Assembly (NCBI GenBank): GCA_001557505.1
Contig: LSAX01000002.1
Coordinates: 4,836,001 to 4,900,000, forward strand
DNA: 64,000 nucleotides
Direction of reading: 5' to 3'
Origin: Reticulascus tulasneorum
Taxonomy: Eukaryota > Ascomycota > Sordariomycetes > Glomerellales > Reticulascaceae
Shown here: positions 1-10,081 of the stretch, in pieces
How positions within the stretch are numbered: the first letter of the stretch is position 1
Layout of the letters: each line of letters opens with the position of its first letter
Notes under the pieces: generated by a model
The model's input: only the letters and a program-made list of their open reading frames with translations
What the model was told of the DNA's origin: nothing
Database searches by the model: none
Translations under genes and position numbers: made by a program

Positions 1-396
1 CGTACAACGGGCGATGACTATGATCCATTCAAGTTTGACGGTCGCCCTAAGGCTATGCAGCATCAAGGACAGTCCCTCCCCACTGGTCCCAATAGCCAAC
101 CTCACAGAAACTCAGTATCAAGCGGTTCCCCAGGCAGCATTTTCCAGAAAATGCGCAGCATCTTCGAGAACTCACAAGGAGCTGCACAAACCTCCGCTGC
201 TTCCAGTCCTGTCAGATCACGTCCAGTATCTGGCATCTTCCACCCAGTGCGGCGAGCCAGAAACGCTGAACAGGAGGAAGATGACGATATTGGGCCAGGC
301 TACCGTAAAGGTGGATACCTGAACGAAGCGGATGACGATATTGACGAGCAAAGCGCATTATTAGGCAGTTCAATTGGCGGTCTAGGTGCGAATTGA
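1..396 (+). CDS. C-terminal part of an uncharacterised protein (5' partial)
   Basis: The reading frame is open from base 1 to the TGA at 394-396 and gives 131 residues, so the start lies upstream of the window. I do not recognise the family. The segment is low-complexity: Ser/Pro/Gln-rich at first, then a basic patch (PVRRAR), then acidic stretches (EEDDD, EADDDIDE), and it ends shortly after an EQSALLG element that resembles an acidic dileucine sorting signal. Codon use looks like real coding sequence. The same frame resumes immediately after the stop (397-777), so the true end of this gene is in doubt: the TGA could be genuine, a mutation, a sequencing error or a readthrough site. No transmembrane segment or catalytic motif is visible in this piece. 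Confidence 0.55.
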   Translation, partial: RTTGDDYDPFKFDGRPKAMQHQGQSLPTGPNSQPHRNSVSSGSPGSIFQKMRSIFENSQGAAQTSAASSPVRSRPVSGIFHPVRRARNAEQEEDDDIGPGYRKGGYLNEADDDIDEQSALLGSSIGGLGAN

Positions 397-777
397 CCAC
401 GCTCGGTGGGAGCGAGGCTCAATGTCACGATGATAAGGGACGAAGTGCCTTACGACCACGCCGGCGAGATACCGCAAGGGAAGTATGTTGAGGACAGCGC
501 TGAGGGCGGATATGTCCTTACGAAGACCGCCGATGCTGTCGAACCAGCTAGTGACAGCGAGTTTCGCTTGGCGTGGTTGTTTGTCGAGGGCTGGCGCGGC
601 CGTCTTCAAAAGTCGGGTGATATCGTGGAGAAGTGCCGGTGGGAGTGGAGAGCGGAGGATATCAGTACACGGAGTAGGCGGTCGAGCTTGAGTTCTGCAA
701 TGATATTGCGTGATGCAAGGGCTGTCGTACCAAAGCCGAAGAAACAAGGGAGGAAGAAATCTGTACATTGGGCCTGA
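397..777 (+). other. In-frame open extension after the TGA of the preceding gene
   Basis: Directly after the TGA at 394-396 the same frame stays open for 126 codons to the TGA at 775-777, with no ATG near its beginning (first ATG 430). The translation has protein-like composition: acidic and aromatic segments (LAWLFVEGWRGRL, CRWEWRAED), a Ser/Arg-rich stretch, and a basic end KKQGRKKSVHWA. Within it, KSVHW fits the K/R-x-V-x-F/W pattern of protein phosphatase 1 docking motifs. I found no donor/acceptor pair that would remove the stop and keep frame. It is either the severed or read-through C-terminus of the upstream gene, or chance. Confidence 0.3.
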
Positions 778-1185
778 TACTACCAGGGCAGAAACATGTT
801 AAAATTTTATTTCAATTCATTACAAGTAGTCTTGAAAGTCTTGTGAACTCATAAAATTCCTGAAGTCGGAACCCATGAGGATTACGATCGTGTGATGAAC
901 CGGCCTAGCAAAAGCTTAGTCCACTACTCGTATGGTGATTTCGGACTGGCAATACAACATTAAGCGACTAGTACATCTTTATCATACGTGTGACCTTGTG
1001 AACTGTTATAGATGTGATAGTATTATCGTGATATGTACAAGAGCGCGGTTCTGTGCGAAGGGCGAAAACTATATACAGGCTGGCCATCTCGGCCAAGATC
1101 CATCAATCTGCCCACCAGTTACAAAAGCTATCCTATCATCTTGGATACGAATCTCCGATAAAGCTCTGATTGGAAGACTCGATGC
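778..1185. other. Intergenic, no gene seen
   Basis: About 400 bases between the first gene fragment and the 3' end of the xylanase gene. It is AT-rich near 795-860, and no conserved reading frame, RNA gene or repeat is seen. It probably holds both 3' untranslated regions. Confidence 0.5.
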
Positions 1186-2379
1186 CTATTGCAGAGCCTG
1201 GACAACGGCGTTGTAGGCAGCCTTGGGGTTGAAGCTGGCATCGAAGAGAAGCGGGTTGTTCTGGGCTCTCCAGCTGTCTGGGTCGCGAACACCCCATACA
1301 GTAATGCCAGCGCACTTCGGAACCTGAAGACAGGCCTTTGTGACGGCTGTGTAGTCGTTGTTACTGGCGCCAACGATGTCGAGCTCGGTAATAGCTACTT
1401 CCTTGACGCCAGTCGCTGCCAGGGCTTGCAATGCACCGAGAGCATTGGCGCCTTGGCCAGACTGCAAGTGCGCTTGCGAGCCTACGTATGATTGTTAGCC
1501 AATTCGAATAACACTGAGAATGGTACGCTTGACTCAGCAGGGAGCTTACCAATGCCATCAATGGGAATCCCTTGGCCGAGCCACTTCTTGACGTGATCTA
1601 CCATGCCCCTAGTGACCTTTGCATAACTAGCTTGGTCCAGGTTGTAGTCATTGATATAGAGTTTCGCATCTGGATCAGCCTTTCGCGCAGCTCTGAATGC
1701 AATCCCGACAAAGTCCTCTCCAAGGACTTGAGAGAAAACGGAGGGTCGGAGCGAGCCGTCCTCATTGAACATCTCGTTGATGACATCCTAGGTCAACCAG
1801 GTCAGTTCCATCTTCGTTTGTAGCTCTTCTCGATACTTCAAGGGCATGTTGAGCTTACCCAATGGAGGATCTTGCCCTTGTAACGACCCATCACAGTAGC
1901 AATATGCTCCTCAATGACTTTCGTCAGCGCAGCCTTGTCCCGGATATTGCTCACCCAGCCGGCCAGCTGGGAGTGCCACACGAGGGTGTGTCCACGGATT
2001 GTCTTGTTGTTCTCTTGTGCCCAGTTGACGAGGTAATCAGCGGTAGCCCAGCTGTATGTGTTTTGCTGTGGGTGGATTTGGTCCCACTTCATGCTGTTCT
2101 CAGGCGTGACCTGACCAAAATTTGCTACAAAAGGCAAGGAATGTCAGTAACAGGATCAAGTTGGAAGAGCCTAAAAAGAATCATACCCTTGATAATTGCT
2201 GCGCTCTTGCCAGTGCTCAGGCGGTTCTGATCTGTTGCAGTACCGTAGTACATCTTTCCTTTAGCCTTGATGAGGGCATCTATGCTCTGGGCGGCTTGTC
2301 GCTCCTCCAGCTCGGGGTAAGGAGCGGCGAAGACGGCCAGCGGCACCAGGAGGCAGACGAGATTGGTAAGGGATTTCAT
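1186..2379 (-). CDS. Secreted GH10 endo-1,4-beta-xylanase
   Basis: Exons, in coding order, are 2379-2187, 2124-1859, 1787-1550 and 1481-1186. The introns are 62, 71 and 68 nt with GTATGA, GTAAGC and GTAAGC donors. The product is 330 residues. An N-terminal signal peptide ([18 protein letters not shown]) is followed by a single GH10 catalytic barrel. No cellulose-binding module or linker is present. The acid/base Glu is E158 in WDVINE, and the nucleophile is E265 in ITELDI. The substrate-binding motifs [16 protein letters not shown] and ITVWGV are intact. The enzyme cleaves internal beta-1,4 bonds of the xylan backbone outside the cell. A CE1 acetylxylan esterase 23 kb away would complement it. 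The start is the only Met that gives a signal peptide, and a TATA-like element lies ~110 nt upstream. The family call is very secure. Confidence 0.96.
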
Positions 2380-2488
2380 CTTGGGTTCAGAAAAGCTGCT
2401 AGATCAAAGATCAACAGGGGGACAAGACAAGCACTGGATGACAGGAATGGGGACCAGCAGCACTTGGACAAGACTGCCGCCAACCTGG

Positions 2489-2498
2489 CTTATATATC
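2489..2498 (-). promoter_or_regulatory. TATA-like box of the xylanase gene
   Basis: On the minus strand the sequence reads GATATATAAG about 110-120 nt upstream of the xylanase ATG, a plausible core promoter position. I did not find a perfect GGCTAA XlnR-type site in the nearest 700 bases. Confidence 0.35.
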
Positions 2499-3437
2499 AA
2501 AGAACACAACTCGATCCCTGTCATAGCACAATCCCCGCTAGACGCGACTAACCATGATTGCGGTAGTAGAGAGCGACCAGTGTGGGGATTTTTACAACGA
2601 TGAGAGCGGAGGGCAATAGAAAATTAATCTCGCCGGCAAAGGCTCGGAGCAAGCCGGTCTTCAAAGTCGCGCATGTTGCGAGGTTCGGTGGCGGCGGGCC
2701 GTGATAATAGAAAGCTATTATAGGGGAGTCGATGCCGACGATAACATGGTGCGCTCCAATTGCCTCATCGAGGCGGGTTTCAACAGGAATGCGGGGGACC
2801 ACGGAAGGAAGAACGCCTCTTTGTGGGGTTTGTATCGATCGTTGGTTGGCCTAGCAAATAGGCAAGAGATATGTTCCGGCTTGGCTTCTTGGCTTTCTGG
2901 GGTTGATAGGCGTTGATGGTCATGTGTCGGCCAGCTTCCAAGACTTTCAGATTGATTGGAAATGTTGCGCCTAGGACGGCTGCTGGTAGCTGCGGTTAGT
3001 TTCGTCGGTGCCTTGAGTAGGATGATGTCCGAGGGTCTCAAGGTGGGATTGGCTTAGATGAATGACTTGATCACCGGATGATATCGCTCTGGATACACGT
3101 CCAGTGGAGGGCATACTGTGAAAGCCCTATCGGTCTGAAAGGTCTGACAAAACAATCACGACCTTGTTTGGCGTAGATGGAGTTCAAGGGTCCAAACGAA
3201 TGAGCATAGACTGATGTGCTTGTGGGCGTCACATATTATGCGCAATACCACAAAACGGTTCACTCCAACAACAATGTATTGAACGAAATGCAGCAAAGTA
3301 TCTACAGTCCAAAAAAGGTAGTGACCGTGACCCCCAACCACATTAATGGCTGCCACAAATCGAGGTGTTCCAAGTAAAGGCTCCTCCCCACTCTTCAACC
3401 AGACAAATATCCAGTCCTCCACCCAATAATATCCCAC
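2499..3437. other. Intergenic: xylanase promoter and downstream of the small secreted gene
   Basis: No supported gene. Open frames of up to 107 codons (around 2718-3041) lack any recognisable motif and overlap one another. The region should contain the xylanase upstream regulatory sequences and, near 3400, the 3' end of the neighbouring gene. Confidence 0.4.
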
Positions 3438-3995
3438 CTAAGAAGTTGTAGCGTCGAACTGCAGAGCAGTCGATGCCTCGCCAGCTGCGGCGACGTCCTT
3501 GGCAATGTTGTTGTCCAGCTTCTTCTGCTCTGTGGCCAGCTTCTCGGCAACATCCTGGCCCTGAGCGGCCTGTGCGTTGAGCTTGAGGATGGTGGCCTCA
3601 AGCTTGAGGACCTTGTTCTTGGTCTTGCCGCGCTACAAAACTGTTAGTATGGTTTGGATTGCTATTTCGGTGCATTGGAGGTAGCTTACGTCAAGGGCAT
3701 CAGCCTCCTCGCCAGTGGCTGCCTCAATAGCAGGGTTAAAGGCCTCTGTCTCGGCGTCGTTGGCAATCTGGTTGACGCTGTTCAGGAAGTCGAGATCGGC
3801 TTTCTCAACGGTAGTGAGGTCGTCCGGAAGACCGGCAAGCTTTTCCAGAGCCTCTTGCTCGGCATTACCGGCGGAGCCTCCGCTGATCGACAGATCATTG
3901 TAGGTCTGGGTGCTGAAGACAGCTCGGCGGTTGAGGGTGGCCGGGGCAGCGAGGGTGAGAGCAGCGAAGCTGATGGCGACGATGGTGAACTTCAT
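3438..3995 (-). CDS. Small secreted protein, uncharacterised
   Basis: There are two exons, 3995-3690 and 3632-3438, joined in phase 0 across a 57-nt intron (GTAAGC...TAG). The product is 166 residues. It begins with a classical signal peptide (MKFTIVAISFAALTLAAPA) and a NRRA site that could be a propeptide cleavage point. The mature part is acidic, Ala/Glu/Asp-rich and free of cysteines. The C-terminal half has regular Leu/Lys spacing (KNKVLKLEATILKLNAQ), suggesting an amphipathic helix or short coiled coil. I do not recognise a family. Small secreted, Cys-free helical proteins occur among fungal cell-wall and host-interaction proteins, but nothing here proves such a role. The signal peptide and a clean intron make it a real gene. 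Confidence 0.8.
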
Positions 3996-5423
3996 GATGA
4001 TGGATAAAGAGGGATTGAAAGTTTAAAAAGATTCTAAAAGAATGGATCTGTGCTTTGAATGAATGAAGAAAATAAAACAGCACAGCTGTGTAGAATAAAA
4101 CAAACAGTCAATGTTGTTGGAGTGAAAGAATTGTTGATTGTGATGAAAAAAGAAGAGTAGCTTAGATGAAGGACATCAGCAGAACTTATAGTCAGATGGA
4201 CGATCTGAATATGATCTGGACGTGGAGAACCCAACGCCCCCCGACGAGGGTCAGGAACCGAGTCTTGACACATGCTGTCGTTTTGGGATTGGATGATACG
4301 ACGAACCACGGACGATTCAAGGATCAGATGGGACGAAAGGACTGAGGCTTCCCACTTGTTTGCTTCGTCTTTTGCTCTCCACGAGTCAAACTCCCATAAA
4401 AAGACGGCTTAATGGGGGAATGGTGGTCCACAAGACCGGAAGACGAGACAAACATGAGGTGGAAGAGAGCGCTAAAGATTCTCGGATGGCCTAGGGCATC
4501 GCATGACAGCCTGCTGAGCTACGGAGGACATCATGGGTAATGACTCGAGTGAAGGGCCTAGTCTAGGTAATTATTAGCGTCTGCCCCTTTTTGGCCGTTG
4601 AGACCGGATGGTTTGGAGAACGAACTAGGAGACAAACAAGGGTGTTGCCCCGGAATATGCTGTATGCAGACTCGGCCGAGGGAAGCACAGACGATGGTGG
4701 GAGCTACGTGAGGACTGACTATTAGCTGGTTAGCTAGGCTAATGCAACAGTTACCCGGTCGGGATTGCTAGCTTTGCTTGCATCGATCCTGCATGTTTCG
4801 GTGCTCAACCGAAGATCCGCCCATCTTGTGTGCAGGGGAGGGAAATCCCTGGGCGCTGCATTGTGAGGGGCCTGTCTCAACGATGCCGCATTTCTGGTTA
4901 CAGGCCCCTGTTGGCATGGACAGTCGGTGCCACAGGTGATCCGGCGATCCGACGCCAGGTATTCGTATGACGCTACAAGGGGGTGGATTTTTGGCCAGCA
5001 AATGTAGAAATGGGCGCCTAGGTACTCGATTGGTGCCGAGGGATGCTGAACGAACCTCAACGATAGGGGATGGACATGGAGATGATGAGTTAGGTAGCTG
5101 ATTGAATTCATCCCAGAGGGGAACAAGGTCGCGGGCCGTTCAGGTTGGCCTAACGTTTTAGGGTTCGTACACTACTTACCTTAATTTTAGCTCAGTCGAG
5201 TACCGTTATTACGACCTAACTAATTAGGTGCCCGACTATTAGTTCCCACCGTGAACCATGGCAGGGCTTCCAGAGTCGCTATTTAGTGGACCTATTCGTT
5301 AGAGTTAGCTTCCAGCCTTCCAGGTTCCCAAGTTGGCGCTAACGACCGCTACTGACGGGCTGCTTGCCCGCTGAGTCCACCGCTGCGGAGCGCTGTAAAA
5401 GAAATCCTAAACACCACCCCAAG

Positions 5424-5448
5424 CCTCCCCGCTTAATGGGTGGGGAGG
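5424..5448. repeat. Inverted repeat CCTCCCC / GGGGAGG
   Basis: Perfect 7-bp arms at 5424-5430 and 5442-5448 surround an 11-base loop. Function is unknown. Confidence 0.5.
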
Positions 5449-5556
5449 TAATTATACCTTACCCCAATGAAGCCGCAGGGATCTCGTCGGTTCCATCCTC
5501 CTGGTCTGGGAAATTTCAGCTGAAACGGAATGGATCGAGGCGACAAAATTCTCATG

Positions 5557-5571
5557 GGGGGGGTCCCCCCC
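5557..5571. repeat. G7-T-C7 palindrome
   Basis: A run of eight G (5556-5563), one T and seven C (5565-5571) forms a near-perfect GC palindrome. It could be a hairpin or simply a homopolymer-prone region. Confidence 0.6.
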
Positions 5572-6049
5572 AGATGCATCTGCCCAAGCACGCAAGTTTC
5601 CAAGGTTGTCGCGAAAGCAGTGGTCACGTTCAGAAAAGAATTCCCTCAACGCGACTCAGATCCTAAGCATGCCTGCCTCATATGCAGCGCGATTCAAGCG
5701 ATCAATGGCTGTTCACGCGGGGACCATTCAGGGCATTATTGATCGGCGTGATCGTGCGGCCTACCAGTCCTGCGTTCTTGTGGTTGATGGCCCTTGGCTC
5801 AGCACATCTCGGGTTCCTGGGCGAGGTCATGTTTGTATATTGTTGCTCGTCTAATTATAGCCCAGTCATTGAAAACGCTCTCAAACTCCTGGACACCATG
5901 GTGCTTGGGCCATCTTGCCATCATTCCCATCGCGTAATCGATTGCCTGCCGTGCCCACGAGACCTTCTCCAAACTCCTGTTTCTCAATGCAATCCGTTTC
6001 TAATCCCAAGTATACAGCACATCATATGGAAATAAACTTCTGATCTGCT

Positions 6050-7409
6050 CTATGCACGGTATCCTGCCAGTTCCGTCGCCTCCGAATACTCCGACTTGTC
6101 GTCGAGGAGCTCTTTCCCGCGCCTCCTCCGCAACATGGACTTCACGGTTGCGAAGAAGCCAGGCATTTCCGAGTCTGGACCAACCAGAACTCTGCCTGGA
6201 TGAACAATGTTGAAGGCGAGCAGGGCGAGTAACATTGGAACTGCCTCAAGCGCGTAGAAATACGCCTCATTACGCGGGATCGGGTTGTCCGGGCCGTGGC
6301 CGGACGAGAACTCGACGAGTCGAAATATGATCCGGGTCTGCGCTTGGGTCAGTAAGTCATAAAAGTACGGGCAAAATGTTGGTGTCTTACCGTGATCAGT
6401 CCAAGAGTCGCGTACAGGGTATACAGAAGCGGTCTCCAGCTTCTCTTGACCACATCGTGCGTCACTCTTTGCCTTTCCAACCCCAACATTTCCAAATGAA
6501 ACTTCGCAGCTAAGAAAAGGAAGATGCAGATAAAGAACTGCTGCAGTCCAATGCCGCCCATGTATATATGAACAGCTTTCATCTGTTCCTCTGCCGGCGC
6601 TGTAGGCCCTGCCATGCTGCCGCCAACAAGCTGGACAATGAAGGCCACGACGTCGAGGGATACAAAGCCAACAGCGAGGGTCGAGGCCGGAATTGATAGG
6701 AGCGAATGAGACGGAAGGAAGAAATGAACCATACGACCCAGGAGCATGTAGTCGAACGCGTTGACCCCTGAGACAACGTGTTAGTGGATACCTATTGATC
6801 AGAGGCCGAACCTGGGACTTACATATTGGTGCCAATAGAATGAAAATCTGGGATATGAGATAAATGCCGGTATTTTGCTGGTATCGGGTGCTGATTGTCC
6901 GAAACAGGAAGGCGAACGTTTCCCAGAATGAAGCCATGATGATGACCCAGCAAAATTTCTGTCCCAAGTTAGTCCTGGAAGTATGGAATTGGGCACAAGC
7001 CACTCACCTTCTTGTACGTAGCCGCCTGCCAAATATGGGTAAAAGTTATGGCCCCGAAGACTATGGCAAAAGCAATTGCAGCGCCGAATGTCGGGTAATA
7101 TCTCCAGAGCGCATGGCAGGTGCCTGGGGGCACGTATCCGTTCTCATCTGGGGTGATAGTCTGGATGCAAGTCGGGATCGCAATGTCGATGGTCTTGCCC
7201 GGGATCGTGACGTGGCTGTTCGTCACTCCAGTGATGGTGACATGTTGGGTAGCAATAAAGATGCCTGTTGGAACGGACGTTGTCGTATGTGTTTGTCGTG
7301 GAACCAGCCTGGGGATCGTTGGAGCCGGTGTGGGTGCTACCGCCAATGCTGTCGCGAATGCGATCTGAGAGGGGATTGGAAGAATGAAAAGGAGTAGTTG
7401 AAGTAACAT
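6050..7409 (-). CDS. RTA1-like lipid-translocating/stress-response membrane protein
   Basis: Four exons: 7409-7008, 6958-6823, 6767-6391 and 6337-6050. The introns are 49, 55 and 53 nt, and the product is 400 residues. A signal peptide-like start is followed by an extracellular Thr/Val/Ile-rich segment of roughly 80 residues with two Cys. Seven hydrophobic helices then carry typical RTA1 signatures: WQAATYKK, FRTISTRYQQ, LLGRM, RIIFRLVEFSSG, NEAYFYALEAVPM and FNIVHPGRVL. The cytosolic tail is basic and then acidic. The RTA1 family includes yeast Rta1 and Rsb1, linked to 7-aminocholesterol resistance and sphingoid-base export, but most filamentous-fungal members have no assigned substrate. The long ectodomain before the first core helix is the only departure from a minimal member. 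It sits beside, and in the same orientation as, a Zn2Cys6 regulator gene. Confidence 0.93.
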
Positions 7410-7799
7410 GATGCCTATATGACCCGATGCCCTGGAAATTGTCGGATGCTTGGATGACTACGAGTAAGTCTGACAGAGGCAGAGACAGAAGAAACATTGC
7501 GAAGGGAAATGAGAAGCGCTTTATATTCAACAGGAAAGGAGATTTCAAGATGGTCTTAGCCGTATCATAGAAGCTCGCAAAATTAAGCATCAAAGACGGC
7601 GCAGCCCGAGCACAGGGCTTGTGGTTCCCGAAGCAGGTTGGGATGGCGCGGCACAGGCTCCGCCCCCCGATCCTCCCGTCCAGGTCTCGCAAACCGACCC
7701 GCCCAATCAGAGGCTCGCACCATAGGGGTCGTCTCATTTGGACATCCGAAATGCGATCTTTGGGACTGACGGTGCCTGATATTGGACTCCTATCTCTCT
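7410..7799. other. Intergenic: promoter region of the RTA1-like gene
   Basis: About 390 bases between the RTA1 start and the 3' end of the Zn2Cys6 gene. A minus frame that runs through it (7144-7968) overlaps both genes out of frame and is not credible. Confidence 0.45.
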
Positions 7800-9497
7800 T
7801 TATTCTAGTTTGATCTGTTCCAAGCTTGCGTACCTCGTACCTATTGCAACAGTTGGGTCGGAGAGATTGATCCACTCGGGTCTCACGTCCACGTCCTGCG
7901 TCGGGCTGAGCATTACAAACCCAACCTCTCGATAAAGTGATCTGCGACCAGAGTCGTCGGTTCGCCAAACATCGGTCTCTGAAATGCTGCGATATTCTAA
8001 GACTCTATCCTCTTCTGGCGGGAGTGGCGCATCCTCCGCCACTTGGCGATCAGTTCCATTCTGCTGCAAGATCATTCCATGTTCGATTTCAACGATACGC
8101 CGCGCAATCCTGAACATGATATCATGCCCCCACGGGCCTTCTTGCTCAACACAAAGAACTGCCATAGAAGAGAGTGCTCGCAGCCGAAGTGACAAGCACC
8201 GGCACTTCGTTGCCACAAAGTACAATATGGGCAGGTATCCCATGTCGAATCTGAATCTCGATCGCGACTTGTCGAGGCGCGTCTGGGATATATAGGACGG
8301 GGAGCTCGATGCTAGCTGCACCATTACAGAGAACTTATCCATGTGGCTGTCAAATATCATGTCAGTGCGTGCGAGGCCCCCGTCAACCCAGATGTAACAC
8401 AAGAGATACTTGATGTGTAGAAGGAGGATGGCGTCCCGACAAGACTCCGGGGTTGTCTCTCGTGTTGCAGAGAAGGCATTATACCAGCTTTCTAGCAGAG
8501 CTTTCACCTCTCGCTGCTCGCTCAGCAATGGCACTGGAACATATGCGTCCCTCTTGTCGCCAAACCTGTACTCGGTGCCGACCCGCACGAACCTTATCGA
8601 CCGGGTAACAAGCACGTCGAGAGCAGCCTGTGCTGCAGCAACCGTGGCAAAATCACTCGGTAATCCGAAACCAGGATCTTTCAGCGGAGGAAAGTCGGCT
8701 GGTGATGCGCCAAAGAAATAGGGGAAGACGCTCATTCGGTGCAGTATGGGCATGAGATGACTTTGAGCTGGTGTGAGGCGGGGATGCACCTGGTTGAGGA
8801 TCAGGACACCATGTTTGCAGTGGGCAATGGCAGCGTCGTAGTTCTTCCGAAGTAGTTCTAAACACACGAAGAGGATGCATGCGTGGAGAACTATGCTTTC
8901 ATCCTGTATGGAAGCCAGGTGTCGCATTGCCGCATTGTAGTGTTGGATAACAAGAAGATCATCCTGTGGGGACGGCGGGATTTCCTGTTGACGATGGAGC
9001 TGCTCGCAGAGGGAACTCACAGCAACCAATGCGAGCCTGACTGCGGGCTCGCGGTTGCTGACTTGGAGGACCTGGTGTGTCCAAAAGAAAGCGTCGGACT
9101 GGCTTGAAAGAGATGGCCCTGCAATCTGAGCGAAAAAGTCGATAGCCCGACCCTCCAGCGCGCTAAAGTTCATAGGGCTCAGATGCCGGACAATCGAGTT
9201 TGGGTTTGATTTGTCCCCGTACAAAGTTCCAGCCGGGTCTGAGATGTACCCATCGCATCTCCGCCCGGTACTTGTGCATCTGCCGCAGTTTGGCTTCGTC
9301 TCATCGCATTTGACTCTACGGATTCTGCATGGTAAGAATTAGCCCTAGACTCCACATAGCAGCCTCTAATTATGCAACGGGAAACAACCATCACTAAGCT
9401 CATTGATAATGGGCGATGGGAGCTTGCCTGGTTGGCTAGCGGCTCACCTGCAGGTTAGACAGCCTGTCTTGACCTTGTGGCTGCCTTTTCTGGGCAT
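7800..9497 (-). CDS. Zn2Cys6 fungal transcription factor
   Basis: Two exons: 9497-9448 (50 nt) and 9324-7800, with a 123-nt intron (GTGAGC...GCAG) that splits the Arg codon inside the zinc finger. The product is 524 residues. The binuclear cluster begins almost at the N-terminus: CLTCRIRRVKCDE is followed by C-x2-C and a final C before DGY, giving all six cysteines, and the linker follows directly. The rest (about residues 60-524) is a helical fungal-specific middle/activation region of the Fungal_trans_2 kind. It contains typical motifs such as DFFAQIAGP, FFWTHQVLQ, ALVAVSSL and HYNAAMRHL. It is nuclear and DNA-binding, and its targets are unknown. Neighbours in the same orientation are an RTA1 protein and an MFS exporter, so local control of detoxification is possible but only inferred. 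Confidence 0.92.
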
Positions 9498-10081
9498 GCC
9501 TGGACGCTTACTCCCCAATGATCGAATGGCTCACTCGGACTCGAAGAGCCGATGTGACGTAAAGACGCCAGTTTGATGGTGTCTCGTTACGGTATGTCGA
9601 ATTTCGATGGCTATTTGTGAAATATGCTCGTTTGGGGTTGAGAAGATCAATCGGGCGGTTCAGGGGAAAGGTACCGCACCTCAGGATACGACCCCACTTT
9701 TGAAATGCGAGCGGGCCAATTAGATCGTCAATTATTTGGGTGCCTACTACGTGCGTGGTCCTTGCAAGGGACGAGACACAAAGCCACAACCCGAATAGAT
9801 CCTCCAAGTATTCATTTGATCCTTCGTATCTGCCAAGTCGCGTTTCCCTTTTCTATCCCGGCTTTTTTTTTTACGCAAGCTAACGGGACCAATCTCATGT
9901 TAAAGCTCGGCCGCAAAGTAAACATTGATTTTGTCTTTGCTGTCCGCTCTAGAGCTCAAAGATCATTAACCCACTGGTCTTGCACGCCCTCAGACTGACG
10001 GACGTTCAAAGCTCAGCCACCAATGAATGATGGCGGAGAGGTCTTGGTGCCAGATCGGCGGTGCGTGGTAGCTCCTACCGA
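9498..10081. other. Intergenic: Zn2Cys6 gene promoter and MFS 3' flank
   Basis: No coding potential that I can support. There is a run of nine to ten T at about 9866-9875. The segment nearest 9498 should hold the regulator's promoter. Confidence 0.4.

Larger units (their letters stand above)
3996..6049. other. Long intergenic region without a supported gene
   Basis: About 2 kb between two minus-strand genes. Overlapping frames of up to 130 codons (for example 4734-5126 and 5433-5649 minus, 5364-6035 plus) show no motif, no consistent splicing and no recognisable homology. It holds two GC palindromes (5424-5448 and 5557-5571) and an AT-rich patch at 5150-5245. The part nearest 3996 should be the promoter of the small secreted protein. 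Confidence 0.4.

Noticed and set aside
382..768. 128-codon open frame on the minus strand opposite the first gene's extension
   Set aside because: It mirrors the plus-strand coding frame, has no motif and shows less natural codon use than the opposite strand.
4734..5126. 130-codon minus-strand frame in the long gap
   Set aside because: No recognisable motif, no flanking splice signals that extend it, and low-complexity composition.
5364..6035. Chain of overlapping plus-strand frames
   Set aside because: The frames switch without usable introns and none resembles a known protein.
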